In this document: piece after piece, positions 52,143-59,648 of the stretch
How positions within the stretch are numbered: the first letter of the stretch is position 1
Layout of the letters: the number at the start of each line of letters is the position of its first letter
Assembly (NCBI RefSeq): GCF_900177275.1
Contig: NZ_FXAG01000013.1
Coordinates: 55,175-117,842, forward strand
Length of the DNA: 62,668 nucleotides
DNA from: Pseudogulbenkiania subflava DSM 22618
Lineage (GTDB): Bacteria > Pseudomonadota > Gammaproteobacteria > Burkholderiales > Chromobacteriaceae
Reading direction: 5' to 3'
Notes under the pieces: generated by a model
Told to the model about the DNA's origin: nothing
Databases searched by the model: none
What the model saw: the letters and a program-made list of their open reading frames with translations, nothing else
Made by a program: the position numbers and the translations under genes

Positions 52143-53638
52143 GACCTGTTCTCCATCGGCTGCCGGCCCAAGGCCAGGCATTGCAGCCGCAGCTGTTGGA
52201 CGCTCAATCCGTCGCCCTCGGCCACCAGGGCATCGTCGGCGTGCCCCGCCAGCAGCGCCAGGCAACACTGCCGCGCCCGTTCGGCACGCTCCCCCTCCCC
52301 CTGCCGCAGACGAATCTGCAGTTCGAGAAAGGGAGCCAGCACGAAATCCGGCTCGAGATAGCGCACCCTCTGCAGACCCGCCAGCGCCTCGTCCTGCCGG
52401 CCCTGCTGGTAGCGCAGCAGGCTCAGCAGCCAGTACGGACGCGGGTCCAGCCGGTCGAGCGCGCGGGCATGCGCCAGCCACTGCTCAGCCTGCTCGAGCC
52501 GGCCGCCGTTGATGCAGGCGTGGACCAGCAGGAGGCACGTTTCCATGCGCTCGTGAGCCGACAGGTCGTCGCAGGTGAAACGATGCTCCAGCAGCCAGGC
52601 CGCCTCCGCGTAACGTCCGGCCGCCATCGCCCTCTCCGCCTCCGTCCCCGGCGTCCTCTCCTCTGCCGGACCCGCCAGCGGCGACAACGGCGCCGGAGGG
52701 TCGCGGTGACGCACGCCAGGCGGCATCCGGGCCGACGCCCCCTCTGAGAGAGCCGCCGCCGCGACGGGCCGCCGCAGGGCGTAACCATCGCCCAGCCAGG
52801 TGCCGACCCAGCCGGCATCCAGTGCAATCCCCGCTTCCACCGCCGACAACAGCAGCACCCCATCCGGCGCCAGACACGCTAGCAGCCGCTCCAGCACCAG
52901 GCCCGCCTGTTCCGGCGCAAAGTACATCAGCACGTTGCGGCACAAGATCACATCCAGTTCGGCCAAGCCACGCCGGGCATCGGGGTAGTCCGGACGGGAC
53001 AGGTTCAGGTTGAAGAAACGGATGCGATCACGCCAGGGCGGTGCAACCCGCCACAGCCCGTCTTCCTCCACGAAATGCCGCGCACGCCAGGCCGGGCAGG
53101 CCTGGCGGAAGGCGTAACCGCCGTACACGCCGCGCCGCGCCCGGGCGAGAAAGTCCGGGTTGAGATCGCTCGCCAGCAGCTCGAGTCGCCAGTCGTCGCG
53201 CTCATCGCCCAGCAGCTCGTCCACCATGAACAACAGGCCATAGGCCTCTTCGCCGGTACAACAGGCCGCACTCCACATCCTCAATTGCGGCTGCCGCCGC
53301 CCACGACGGGACTCGACCAGCGGCCGCAGCACCGTGTCGCGCAACGCGGTGAAGCAGGCCGGATCGCGCAGGAAATAGGTTTCCCCCACGGTGAGATAGC
53401 GCGCCAGCTGCTGCACCTGCGCCGAGTTCCAGCGGTGCGCCGCCAGCTCGGCCAGCCACTGCGCCGCCCGCTCGCCACCCAGCTCGTGCGCGGCCTGGGC
53501 GAGCTGCTGCGCCAGTTCGCCATGACGAGCGGGCGGATACCCCAACCCGAGTTCCGCGCGGATGCGAAGGACCAGCCGCTCCAGCAAGGGCCCCGTCGGC
53601 AACGGCAGGGCCTCATTCCGCCACGTCGCGTGCGTCAT
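52139..53638 (-). CDS. CheR-type methyltransferase with TPR region (WspC-like)
   Basis: 499-residue SAM-dependent methyltransferase that methylates receptor glutamates. The N-terminal helical CheR domain is followed by the SAM-binding part: YLTVGETYFLRDPACFTALRD, MWSAACCTGEEAYGLLF (usual G-E-E-P-Y), LLASDLNPDFLARARRGVYGGYAFRQ and DVILCRNVLMYF. A Pro-rich linker leads to tetratricopeptide-like helices (AMAAGRYAEAAWLLEH; LLSLLRYQQGRQDEALAGLQRVRYLEPDFVLA), the layout of WspC. The ATG at 53638 lies inside the end of the upstream CheW gene (26-base overlap). Confidence 0.92.
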   Translation of the reverse strand: MTHATWRNEALPLPTGPLLERLVLRIRAELGLGYPPARHGELAQQLAQAAHELGGERAAQWLAELAAHRWNSAQVQQLARYLTVGETYFLRDPACFTALRDTVLRPLVESRRGRRQPQLRMWSAACCTGEEAYGLLFMVDELLGDERDDWRLELLASDLNPDFLARARRGVYGGYAFRQACPAWRARHFVEEDGLWRVAPPWRDRIRFFNLNLSRPDYPDARRGLAELDVILCRNVLMYFAPEQAGLVLERLLACLAPDGVLLLSAVEAGIALDAGWVGTWLGDGYALRRPVAAAALSEGASARMPPGVRHRDPPAPLSPLAGPAEERTPGTEAERAMAAGRYAEAAWLLEHRFTCDDLSAHERMETCLLLVHACINGGRLEQAEQWLAHARALDRLDPRPYWLLSLLRYQQGRQDEALAGLQRVRYLEPDFVLAPFLELQIRLRQGEGERAERARQCCLALLAGHADDALVAEGDGLSVQQLRLQCLALGRQPMENRS

Positions 53639-54086
53639 GATCGGCCAGGGCCCGCTCCAGGGCCCGCTCTTCGTCGGTGGAAAGGAAGGCGTCCAGGTCG
53701 TACAACAGATACAGGCCGTCGCTGGAGCGCAGCACGCCGGAAACGTTGCCCTGCACCTTGGCCAGCTTGTCGGCCGGCGTCCAGTCGGCGGCACCGGCAC
53801 GCCGGACCGGCATCACGCTCTCGACCGGCAGCAGCAGGTCGCGCCGCTCGGTACAGGCCCAGATCCAGGGCGACCAGCGGCGCAGCGGCGGTGCCGCCCA
53901 GCCCAGCCGGGCACACAGGTCGACCACCGTCACCAGTTGGCCGCGCAGCGCCACCACGCCGGCCACCACCGCCGGCGCGCCGGGCAACGGAATCGCCTTC
54001 AGCGCGGGCAACACGCGCCGCACCTGGGCCAGCGGCAAGGCGAAGCGTTCTGCCTGCAAAGTGAACGGCAACAGCTGGATGTCCAC
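53613..54086 (-). CDS. CheW-like coupling protein 1 (WspB-like)
   Basis: 157-residue CheW-domain protein and first gene of the chemosensory operon: IQLLPFTLQAERFALPLAQVRRVLPALKAIPLPGAPAVVAGVVALRGQLVTVVDLCARLG, ending in a short acidic tail. I start it at GTG 54086, which has GAGGGG seven bases upstream and gives the usual CheW length; an ATG at 54170 would add 28 residues of low-complexity leader. The promoter should lie in 54087-54345, shared with the divergent earP. Confidence 0.88.
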   Translation of the reverse strand: MDIQLLPFTLQAERFALPLAQVRRVLPALKAIPLPGAPAVVAGVVALRGQLVTVVDLCARLGWAAPPLRRWSPWIWACTERRDLLLPVESVMPVRRAGAADWTPADKLAKVQGNVSGVLRSSDGLYLLYDLDAFLSTDEERALERALADHDARDVAE

Positions 54087-54345
54087 GATATCCCCTCGTC
54101 GATCACGGCCCGCCGGGCCGCACGGCGGCGCGCAAACAGACCCTTCCTGAGAGTAAGCGTAGTCCAGCATTAATCGATTCGCTTATGCCATGCGTATTTA
54201 TAGGCCACTTCCGTATTTTCATGGCACAGCCACCCCGGCCGCCGGCCCGCCACGGCGCCCTCCGCGCGTCTTGATGGGAGAGAAACCCGCCGCACACCGC
54301 AGCCGGTGGTATCCTCGGCAGCGTTTCCACTTTTCCCCGCACGCC

Positions 54346-55506
54346 ATGCCGCACCGCCCCTCCGTCCGCCACTGGGACATCTTCTGTACCGTCATCGACA
54401 ACTACGGCGATATCGGCGTCACCTGGCGGCTGGCGCGCCAGCTGCAGCGCGAGTTCGGCCAACGCGTCCGGCTGTGGGTCGACGACCTGGCGAGCTTCGC
54501 CCGGCTCTGTCCCGGACTGGATCCGGAATGCGACGGACAAGAGCGGCAAGGCATTACCCTGCAACGCTGGCCGAAGACGTTTCCGGACGGCATCGCCGCC
54601 GCCGAGGTGGTGATCGAGGCCTTCGGCTGCCAGTTGCCCGATGCCTACCTGGCCGCCATGGCGGCACGCCTGGTCAAGCCGACCTGGCTCAACCTGGAAT
54701 ACCTCAGCGCCGAGGACTGGGTGGAGGGCTGCCACGGCCTCCCCTCGCCGCATCCGCGCCTGCCGCTGACCAAGCATTTCTTCTTTCCCGGCTTCACCGA
54801 ACGCACCGGCGGCCTGATCTGCGAGGCCGGCCTGCTCGCCGAGCGCGCACGCTGGCAGGCGGATGCGGCGGCGCAGGCAGCCTACTGGAGCACCCTCGGC
54901 GTACCGCCGCAGACAGAAGACGAACTGCGCGTCAGCCTGTTCAGCTACGCCACCCCGGCCGCCGGCGAGCTGCTGGGGACATGGGCGGCGGGACCGCAGC
55001 CGGTGCGCGTGCTGGTGCCGGAGGGCAAGGTACTGGGCGACGTGGCAGCGGTGTTCGGCGACGAGACCTTGCAGGCCGGCGACGTGCGGCAGAAGGGCCG
55101 CCTCGCCGTGCACGTGCTGCCGTTCACCGACCAGCCCGGCTACGACCGCCTGCTGTGGTCGTGCGACGTCAACATCGTGCGCGGCGAGGACAGCTTCGTG
55201 CGCGCGCAGTGGGCGGCGCGTCCCTTCCTCTGGCATATCTACCTGCAGGAAGAAGACGCGCACTTGGTCAAGCTTGATGCGTTTTTGTCACACTACGGCG
55301 CCAGCCTGTCCGCCCCCGCTCGCGACGCCCTCATCGCCGCCTTCCACGCCTGGAACCGCGGCCAGGGGATGGCCGCAGCGTGGGCCGGGCTGGCGCCGCA
55401 GCTGGACGAACTGCGACGCCACGCCCAGGGTTGGCCGAAGCAGGCGCTGGGATCCGCCGACCTGGCAAGCCGGCTGGTGCAAATGGTTGAAAACACGCTA
55501 CAATAG
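54346..55506 (+). CDS. earP: EF-P arginine rhamnosyltransferase
   Basis: 386-residue cytoplasmic glycosyltransferase that adds rhamnose from dTDP-beta-L-rhamnose to Arg32 of EF-P, switching on the factor's rescue of polyproline stalls. The family opening WDIFCTVIDNYGDIGVTWRLARQL holds the two key aspartates (D18, D22), and the C-terminal half has the nucleotide-sugar block CDVNIVRGEDSFVRAQWAARPFLWHIY. The next gene is efp with an arginine at position 32, as expected. The ATG at 54346 places the motif 11 residues from the start, as in known EarP proteins. Confidence 0.96.
   Translation: MPHRPSVRHWDIFCTVIDNYGDIGVTWRLARQLQREFGQRVRLWVDDLASFARLCPGLDPECDGQERQGITLQRWPKTFPDGIAAAEVVIEAFGCQLPDAYLAAMAARLVKPTWLNLEYLSAEDWVEGCHGLPSPHPRLPLTKHFFFPGFTERTGGLICEAGLLAERARWQADAAAQAAYWSTLGVPPQTEDELRVSLFSYATPAAGELLGTWAAGPQPVRVLVPEGKVLGDVAAVFGDETLQAGDVRQKGRLAVHVLPFTDQPGYDRLLWSCDVNIVRGEDSFVRAQWAARPFLWHIYLQEEDAHLVKLDAFLSHYGASLSAPARDALIAAFHAWNRGQGMAAAWAGLAPQLDELRRHAQGWPKQALGSADLASRLVQMVENTLQ
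55427..55440 (+). repeat. DUS-like 14-mer, site 5
   Basis: AGGGTTGGCCGAAG near the 3' end of earP, read in frame as Gln-Gly-Trp-Pro-Lys, a different reading from the other coding copies. Confidence 0.6.
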
Positions 55507-55563
55507 CTGGTTTTTACGGAAATCCGTTTCCGATTCCGACTCAAGATTTGGGACTTTGAAGCA

Positions 55564-56127
55564 ATGAAAACCGCACAGGAACTCCGCGCAGGCAACGTAT
55601 TCATGGTCGGCTCCGAGCCGATGGTCGTGCAGAAAGCCGAATTCAGCAAATCCGGCCGTAACGCTTCCGTCGTCAAGATGAAGATGAAGAACCTGCTGAC
55701 CGGCGCCGGCACCGAAACCGTTTACCGCGCCGACGACAAGTTCGACGTGATCGTGCTGGACCGCAAGGACTGCACCTACTCCTACTTCGCCGACCCGATG
55801 TACGTGTTCATGGACACCGAGTACAACCAGTACGAAGTGGAAGCCGACAACCTCGGCGACACCATCAACTACATCGTCGACGGCATGGAAGACGTCTGCC
55901 AGGTGACCTTCTACGACGGCAAGGCCATCTCGGTCGAACTGCCGACCAGCGTGGTGCGCGAAGTGGAATACACCGAGCCGGCCGTACGCGGCGATACCTC
56001 GGGCAAGGTGCTGAAACCCGCCCGTCTGGTCGGTACCACCTTCGAAGTTCAGGTTCCGGCTTTCGTCAACACCGGCGAGAAAATCGAAATCGATACCCGC
56101 ACCAACGAATTCAAGAAGCGCGTGTAA
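55564..56127 (+). CDS. efp: elongation factor P
   Basis: 187-residue translation factor that eases peptide-bond formation at proline stretches. The N-terminal KOW-like domain, the OB domains ([48 protein letters not shown]) and the C-terminal [13 protein letters not shown] are all normal. The modified loop reads FSKSGRNAS with R32, the rhamnosylation site, not lysine; this fits the earP gene 57 bases upstream and predicts no EpmAB pathway. A strong terminator follows. Confidence 0.98.
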   Translation: MKTAQELRAGNVFMVGSEPMVVQKAEFSKSGRNASVVKMKMKNLLTGAGTETVYRADDKFDVIVLDRKDCTYSYFADPMYVFMDTEYNQYEVEADNLGDTINYIVDGMEDVCQVTFYDGKAISVELPTSVVREVEYTEPAVRGDTSGKVLKPARLVGTTFEVQVPAFVNTGEKIEIDTRTNEFKKRV

Positions 56128-56144
56128 TCGCGACGCTCCTTATC

Positions 56145-56173
56145 AAAAAAGCGGCCAGATGGCCGCTTTTTTT
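56145..56173 (+). terminator. Rho-independent terminator of efp
   Basis: AAAAAAGCGGCC pairs with GGCCGCTTTTTT around AGAT. The flanking A- and T-runs let it act in both directions, serving efp (+) and the convergent lipoprotein gene (-). Confidence 0.93.
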
Positions 56174-56189
56174 ATTTCACTGCTTGGCG

Positions 56190-56468
56190 CTATTCAGTCG
56201 GTACTGCGAGCACGGCCTCACGCGGCCCCCTCGCCGCGTCGTACACGGCACTGCCCGCCTTGGCTACGCCCTTGCCGGCGGCCACGGCGACATCCGCCGC
56301 CACGCCGACGGCCGTCGTCGTCACCCCAACCGTAGTACTCGCCACCGTGGCAGTCACCGACAGCACGGTGCAGCCGGACAGCGCCACCAGCGCCACCAGT
56401 AGCCCCCATCGCAGCGCACGGCACGGGCACGCCCGAGCGTGCGCAAGGTTGGCCGAAGCCGCACTCAC
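56190..56468 (-). CDS. small lipoprotein
   Basis: 92-residue lipoprotein of unknown role. A long basic start (MSAASANLAHARACPCRALRW) leads to a hydrophobic stretch and lipobox ALSGC (C33), followed by a Val/Thr/Ala-rich tail (VLSVTATVASTTVGVTTTAVGVAADVAVAAGKGVAKAGSAVYDAA), a pattern common to small betaproteobacterial lipoproteins. The GTG start overlaps the zapE stop as GTGA, so it is probably translated with zapE. The true start could be further in. It carries a DUS-like site at its 5' end. Confidence 0.75.
   Translation of the reverse strand: MSAASANLAHARACPCRALRWGLLVALVALSGCTVLSVTATVASTTVGVTTTAVGVAADVAVAAGKGVAKAGSAVYDAARGPREAVLAVPTE
56445..56458 (+). repeat. DUS-like 14-mer, site 6
   Basis: AAGGTTGGCCGAAG, at the 5' end of the lipoprotein gene (minus-strand reading Ala-Ser-Ala-Asn-Leu). 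Confidence 0.6.
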
Positions 56469-57625
56469 AGCGCGATCGACTGCAGCGACTCGAGCTTGAA
56501 GTTGTCGACCAGGTGCGGCAACTCCAGATAGCTGCTCGACTGCATCTCGGTCAGGCGACTGGCGGTACGGAAAAACTCGCTGGCCTGCACCCCCTCGGTG
56601 TAGATGTCGTCGATGTCCACCGCACAGCTCGCCACCAGCTTGACGCGGTGATCGTAGAACACGTCCACCAGCCAGGTCAGCCGGCGTGCCGGCGAGGCAT
56701 CATTGGCCGACAGCTTGGGAATGCCCGAAACGAACACGGTATGGTAGCCACCGGCAATGTCGAGGTAGTCGGTCTGCGAGCGTGGGCCACCGCACAGGGT
56801 GGCGAAGTCGAACCAGATCACCCCCGGCGCGTGGCGCTTGACCATCAGCTTGCGCCCCTGGATTTCGATCTGGTGCGGCGATTCCTGCGCCCCGGCGGTG
56901 AGACGGTCGAACATCGCCTCCATGCGCGCGTCACTGTCCGCCCCGGCCGGCACCATGAACAAGGGCTCACGCGTCAGCTCGCGCAGCCGGTAGTCGTTGC
57001 CGCCGTCGAGGTTGAACACCGTCAGGTGCTGCTTCAGGAGTTCGATCGCCGGCAGGAAATTGTTGCGCTGCAAACCGTTGGGGTAGAGCTGGTCGGGCGG
57101 GTAGTTCGAGGTCAGCACCATGATCACGCCGTGGCGGAACAGTTCGCTCAACAGGCGCGACAGGATCATGGCGTCGGCGATGTCGCTGACGTGGAACTCA
57201 TCGAAGCACAGCAGCCGCGTCGCCTGAGCGATACGTGCCGCCACCGTCACCAGCGGGTCGGTCTCCTTGCTCAACGAGCGCAGCTGGTTGTGCACCTCGG
57301 CCATGAAATGATGGAAGTGCACGCGACGCTTGCGCCGGTACGGCACACAGGTGAAGAAGGCATCCATCAGGAAGCTCTTGCCGCGCCCCACCCCGCCCCA
57401 GAAGTACAAGCCCTGCGGCACCTCGGGGCTGCGCAGACTGCGCCCGAGAAAGCGGTTGCGCTTGGCCTTGAAGTCGACCAGCTGTTGCCACAGCGTGTCG
57501 AGCAGGCCGACCGCGGTCTCCTGCACCGGATCGTGGATGAAACCATCCTTCTGCGAAGAAGCCTGGTACCAGGCCAGCGGGCTCATCGAGCCGTCTTTGT
57601 CGGGAGAAAAAGCGTGTTGTGCCAT
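56465..57625 (-). CDS. zapE: AFG1-like ATPase, cell division protein ZapE
   Basis: 386-residue cytoplasmic AAA-type ATPase. Walker A is GGVGRGKSFLMDAFF, Walker B LLCFDEFHVSD, sensor LVLTSNYPPDQLYPNGLQR (here MVLTSN), with the family's RRVHFHHFMAEVH and the C-terminal VWFDFATLCGGPRSQTDYL-type block (IWFDFATLCGG). E. coli ZapE acts at the Z-ring under stress; mitochondrial AFG1 assists membrane protein quality control. Its stop overlaps the small lipoprotein start. Confidence 0.94.
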   Translation of the reverse strand: MAQHAFSPDKDGSMSPLAWYQASSQKDGFIHDPVQETAVGLLDTLWQQLVDFKAKRNRFLGRSLRSPEVPQGLYFWGGVGRGKSFLMDAFFTCVPYRRKRRVHFHHFMAEVHNQLRSLSKETDPLVTVAARIAQATRLLCFDEFHVSDIADAMILSRLLSELFRHGVIMVLTSNYPPDQLYPNGLQRNNFLPAIELLKQHLTVFNLDGGNDYRLRELTREPLFMVPAGADSDARMEAMFDRLTAGAQESPHQIEIQGRKLMVKRHAPGVIWFDFATLCGGPRSQTDYLDIAGGYHTVFVSGIPKLSANDASPARRLTWLVDVFYDHRVKLVASCAVDIDDIYTEGVQASEFFRTASRLTEMQSSSYLELPHLVDNFKLESLQSIAL

Positions 57626-57663
57626 GCGGACGGAGTCAGAAAATCGAAAACAGGCTCAAAGCG

Positions 57664-57750
57664 GGTGAAACAAATCGTGGCGAGCGCCCCGAGGCCGGTT
57701 GGCGCAGCGGTGCCGCCCACGCGGCACGGCGAACGCCACGACAGCGGCAT
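57664..57750 (+). repeat. dispersed hairpin repeat family B, diverged copy
   Basis: Intergenic between zapE and cysM. The left part matches family B (ACAAATCGTGGCGAGCG, then GAGGCCGGTTGGCGCAGC), but the hairpin is a different one: GTGCCGC pairs with GCGGCAC around CCAC. The stem has changed while being kept base-paired. Confidence 0.55.
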
Positions 57751-57780
57751 CGGAGCGCACCGCCGATCATTCGCACGCTC

Positions 57781-58677
57781 TCAGGGGAACAGGCCGGTGG
57801 ACAGGTAGCGGTCGCCGCGGTCGCAGACGATGGAGACAATCACCGCGTTTTCCAGTTGCTGCGACAGTTGCAGCGCCACCGCCAGCGCACCGCCGGACGA
57901 CGGCCCCGCCATGATGCCCTCGATGCGGGCCAGGTCGCGCGCGGTCTGCTCGGCCAGCTGCTGCGACACCAGCCGGAGCTCATCGATGCGCGAGTAATCG
58001 CAAATCTTGGGCAGGTACTCGTCTTCCCACTTGCGGATGCCGGTGATCTGGCTGCCCGGCTCCGGCTGCACACCGACGATCTGGACCGCCGGGTTCTTTT
58101 CCTTGAGGAAGCGGCTGGTGCCCATGATGGTGCCGGTGGTCCCCATGCTGGAGACGAAGTGGGTCACGGTGCCGGCGGTATCGGCCCAGATCTCCGGGCC
58201 AGTGCCTTCGTAGTGCGCCAGCGGATTGTCCGGGTTGGCGAACTGGTCGAGGATGATGCCACCGCCCGCCGCTTCCATGCGCCGCGCCTCGTCGATCGAG
58301 CCCGGCATCGACAGCGCCGCCGGCGTCAGCACCACCTCGGCGCCATAGGCACGCATGGTCTGCACGCGCTCGGCGCTGGAATTGTCCGGCATCACCAGGA
58401 TCATGCGGTAACCCATCATCGCCGCCGCCATCGCCAGCGCGATACCGGTGTTGCCGCTGGTGGGCTCGATCAGCGTATCACCCGGCTTGATGTCGCCACG
58501 CGCCTCGGCGCGGCGGATCATCGACAGGGCAGGACGGTCCTTGACCGAGCCGGCCGGGTTGTTGCCCTCCAGCTTGACCAGCACGGTGTTGCTGGTATTG
58601 CCGGGCAGACGCTTGAGCTGGACCAGCGGGGTGTGGCCGACGAAATCTTCCAGATGCTTGAACGTGGGCAGGGTCAT
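57781..58677 (-). CDS. cysM: cysteine synthase B (O-acetylserine sulfhydrylase)
   Basis: 298-residue PLP enzyme making cysteine from O-acetylserine (or related acceptors) and sulfide or thiosulfate. The PLP lysine is in NNPAGSVKDRPA; the substrate loop is EPTSGNTGIALA; the phosphate-binding loop is SSMGTTGTIMGTSRFL. The sequence KDRPALSMI and the shorter length favour CysM over CysK. Cytoplasmic. The ATG at 58677 gives the usual MTLPTFKHLEDFVGHTPLVQL opening. Confidence 0.93.
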   Translation of the reverse strand: MTLPTFKHLEDFVGHTPLVQLKRLPGNTSNTVLVKLEGNNPAGSVKDRPALSMIRRAEARGDIKPGDTLIEPTSGNTGIALAMAAAMMGYRMILVMPDNSSAERVQTMRAYGAEVVLTPAALSMPGSIDEARRMEAAGGGIILDQFANPDNPLAHYEGTGPEIWADTAGTVTHFVSSMGTTGTIMGTSRFLKEKNPAVQIVGVQPEPGSQITGIRKWEDEYLPKICDYSRIDELRLVSQQLAEQTARDLARIEGIMAGPSSGGALAVALQLSQQLENAVIVSIVCDRGDRYLSTGLFP

Positions 58678-58893
58678 GCGGATTCTCCGTATAAGCCGAT
58701 CATTATACCGGTTGCGCGCCAAAAAAAATCCACGGACTCGACAGGGCTTTGCCGCAGGCGCCGGCTACCGCACGATTTAATTCAATATTTCTGTAATGTT
58801 CAAAATGTACGATGGCGCTATCCGGGAAGCACGGCAAGGGATGTCCCCTTGGACGCACAATCGTTCCCGCCTTTTTCCATAAGCGAGTCCGCC

Positions 58894-59193
58894 ATGAAAC
58901 AACGTGTTTTTGCTTCGAAACTGGTAATGGCCTTGCTGGCCGCCACCCTGCTGCCGGCCCAATTCGCCCTGGCCGACGAGGCGGCCGATGCCGCGCTGGC
59001 CACCAAGGTCAAGGCCGCCATCGACGCCAACCCCACGCTCAAGGCGTTCAACCTGAAGGTCAGCGGCAAAAACAACGACGTCACCATCGAAGGCAATGTC
59101 GATGAAGGACTGCAGATGGCGGAAGTCGGCGCCATCGCCGAGAAGGTCGACGGCGTGAAGTTCGTCTTCAACAACATCATGCCGAAGAACTGA
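58894..59193 (+). CDS. BON domain periplasmic protein
   Basis: 99-residue exported protein. The signal peptide (MKQRVFASKLVMALLAATLLPAQFALA, then DEAAD) is followed by a single BON domain: ATKVKAAIDANPTLKAFNLKVSGKNNDVTIEGNVDEGLQMAEVGAIAEKVDGVKFVFNNI. BON domains bind phospholipid and keep envelopes intact under stress (OsmY family, which usually has two). It is divergent from cysM and followed by a terminator. Confidence 0.9.
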   Translation: MKQRVFASKLVMALLAATLLPAQFALADEAADAALATKVKAAIDANPTLKAFNLKVSGKNNDVTIEGNVDEGLQMAEVGAIAEKVDGVKFVFNNIMPKN

Positions 59194-59223
59194 TCCGGCA
59201 CACTCGGCACTTCGGCCCCAAGA

Positions 59224-59255
59224 CAAACAGCCCGCTATGCGGGCTGTTTGTTTTT
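59224..59255 (+). terminator. Rho-independent terminator of the BON gene
   Basis: CAAACAGCCCGC pairs with GCGGGCTGTTTG around TAT and is followed by TTTTT. Confidence 0.93.
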
Positions 59256-59276
59256 CCAGGCGACGTAACCCAGCAT

Positions 59277-59364
59277 GTAGGGCGGATGCCCCGAAGGGGC
59301 GATCCGCCGACACCACCGATGAACTGGATGGAGGCGGAACGCCGTCACGGGCTTCCGCCCTACA
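59277..59364. repeat. 88-base element with GTAGGGCGGA inverted ends
   Basis: Ends GTAGGGCGGA (59277-59286) and TCCGCCCTAC (59355-59364) are perfect inverted repeats. Inside are CCCGAAGGGGCGATCCGCCG and CGGCGGAA-like blocks, the pattern of a small dispersed element found in many proteobacteria. No coding capacity. Confidence 0.7.
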
Positions 59365-59401
59365 AGCTGTCGTTCCACCTTTGGCCGACACGATCAGCGC
59401 C

Positions 59402-59492
59402 TGGAGAAGAAATCGTTACGAGCGGTCCCAAGCCGGTTCGAGAAGCACAGCCGTACAAGTGGTACGGCGAGCATCACAGAGCCGGAATGGGG
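59402..59492 (+). repeat. dispersed hairpin repeat family B, copy
   Basis: Closely matches 10008-10100: GAAGAAATCGTTACGAGCGG, CAAGCCGGTTCGAGAAGCAC, the perfect stem GCCGTAC-AAGTG-GTACGGC (59450-59468), then GAGCATCACAGAGCCGGAATGG. A looser relative (GTACGAGTAGTAC with CGGCAAGTGC) follows at about 59550-59580. The whole 59194-59648 gap holds only a terminator and repeats. Confidence 0.8.
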
Positions 59493-59648
59493 ACGAGAAC
59501 GGCTAACAAAACCCAGCGCAGCGGTCTTGGCTAGCCGCGCAGCCGCAGACAGTACGAGTAGTACGGCAAGTGCTTGCTGGGCGAATCCCTGCGAGAGATT
59601 CGCACGCGAGCGCAACAACGCCAAGAGGGAATCTGTTCGCAGTTCTGA

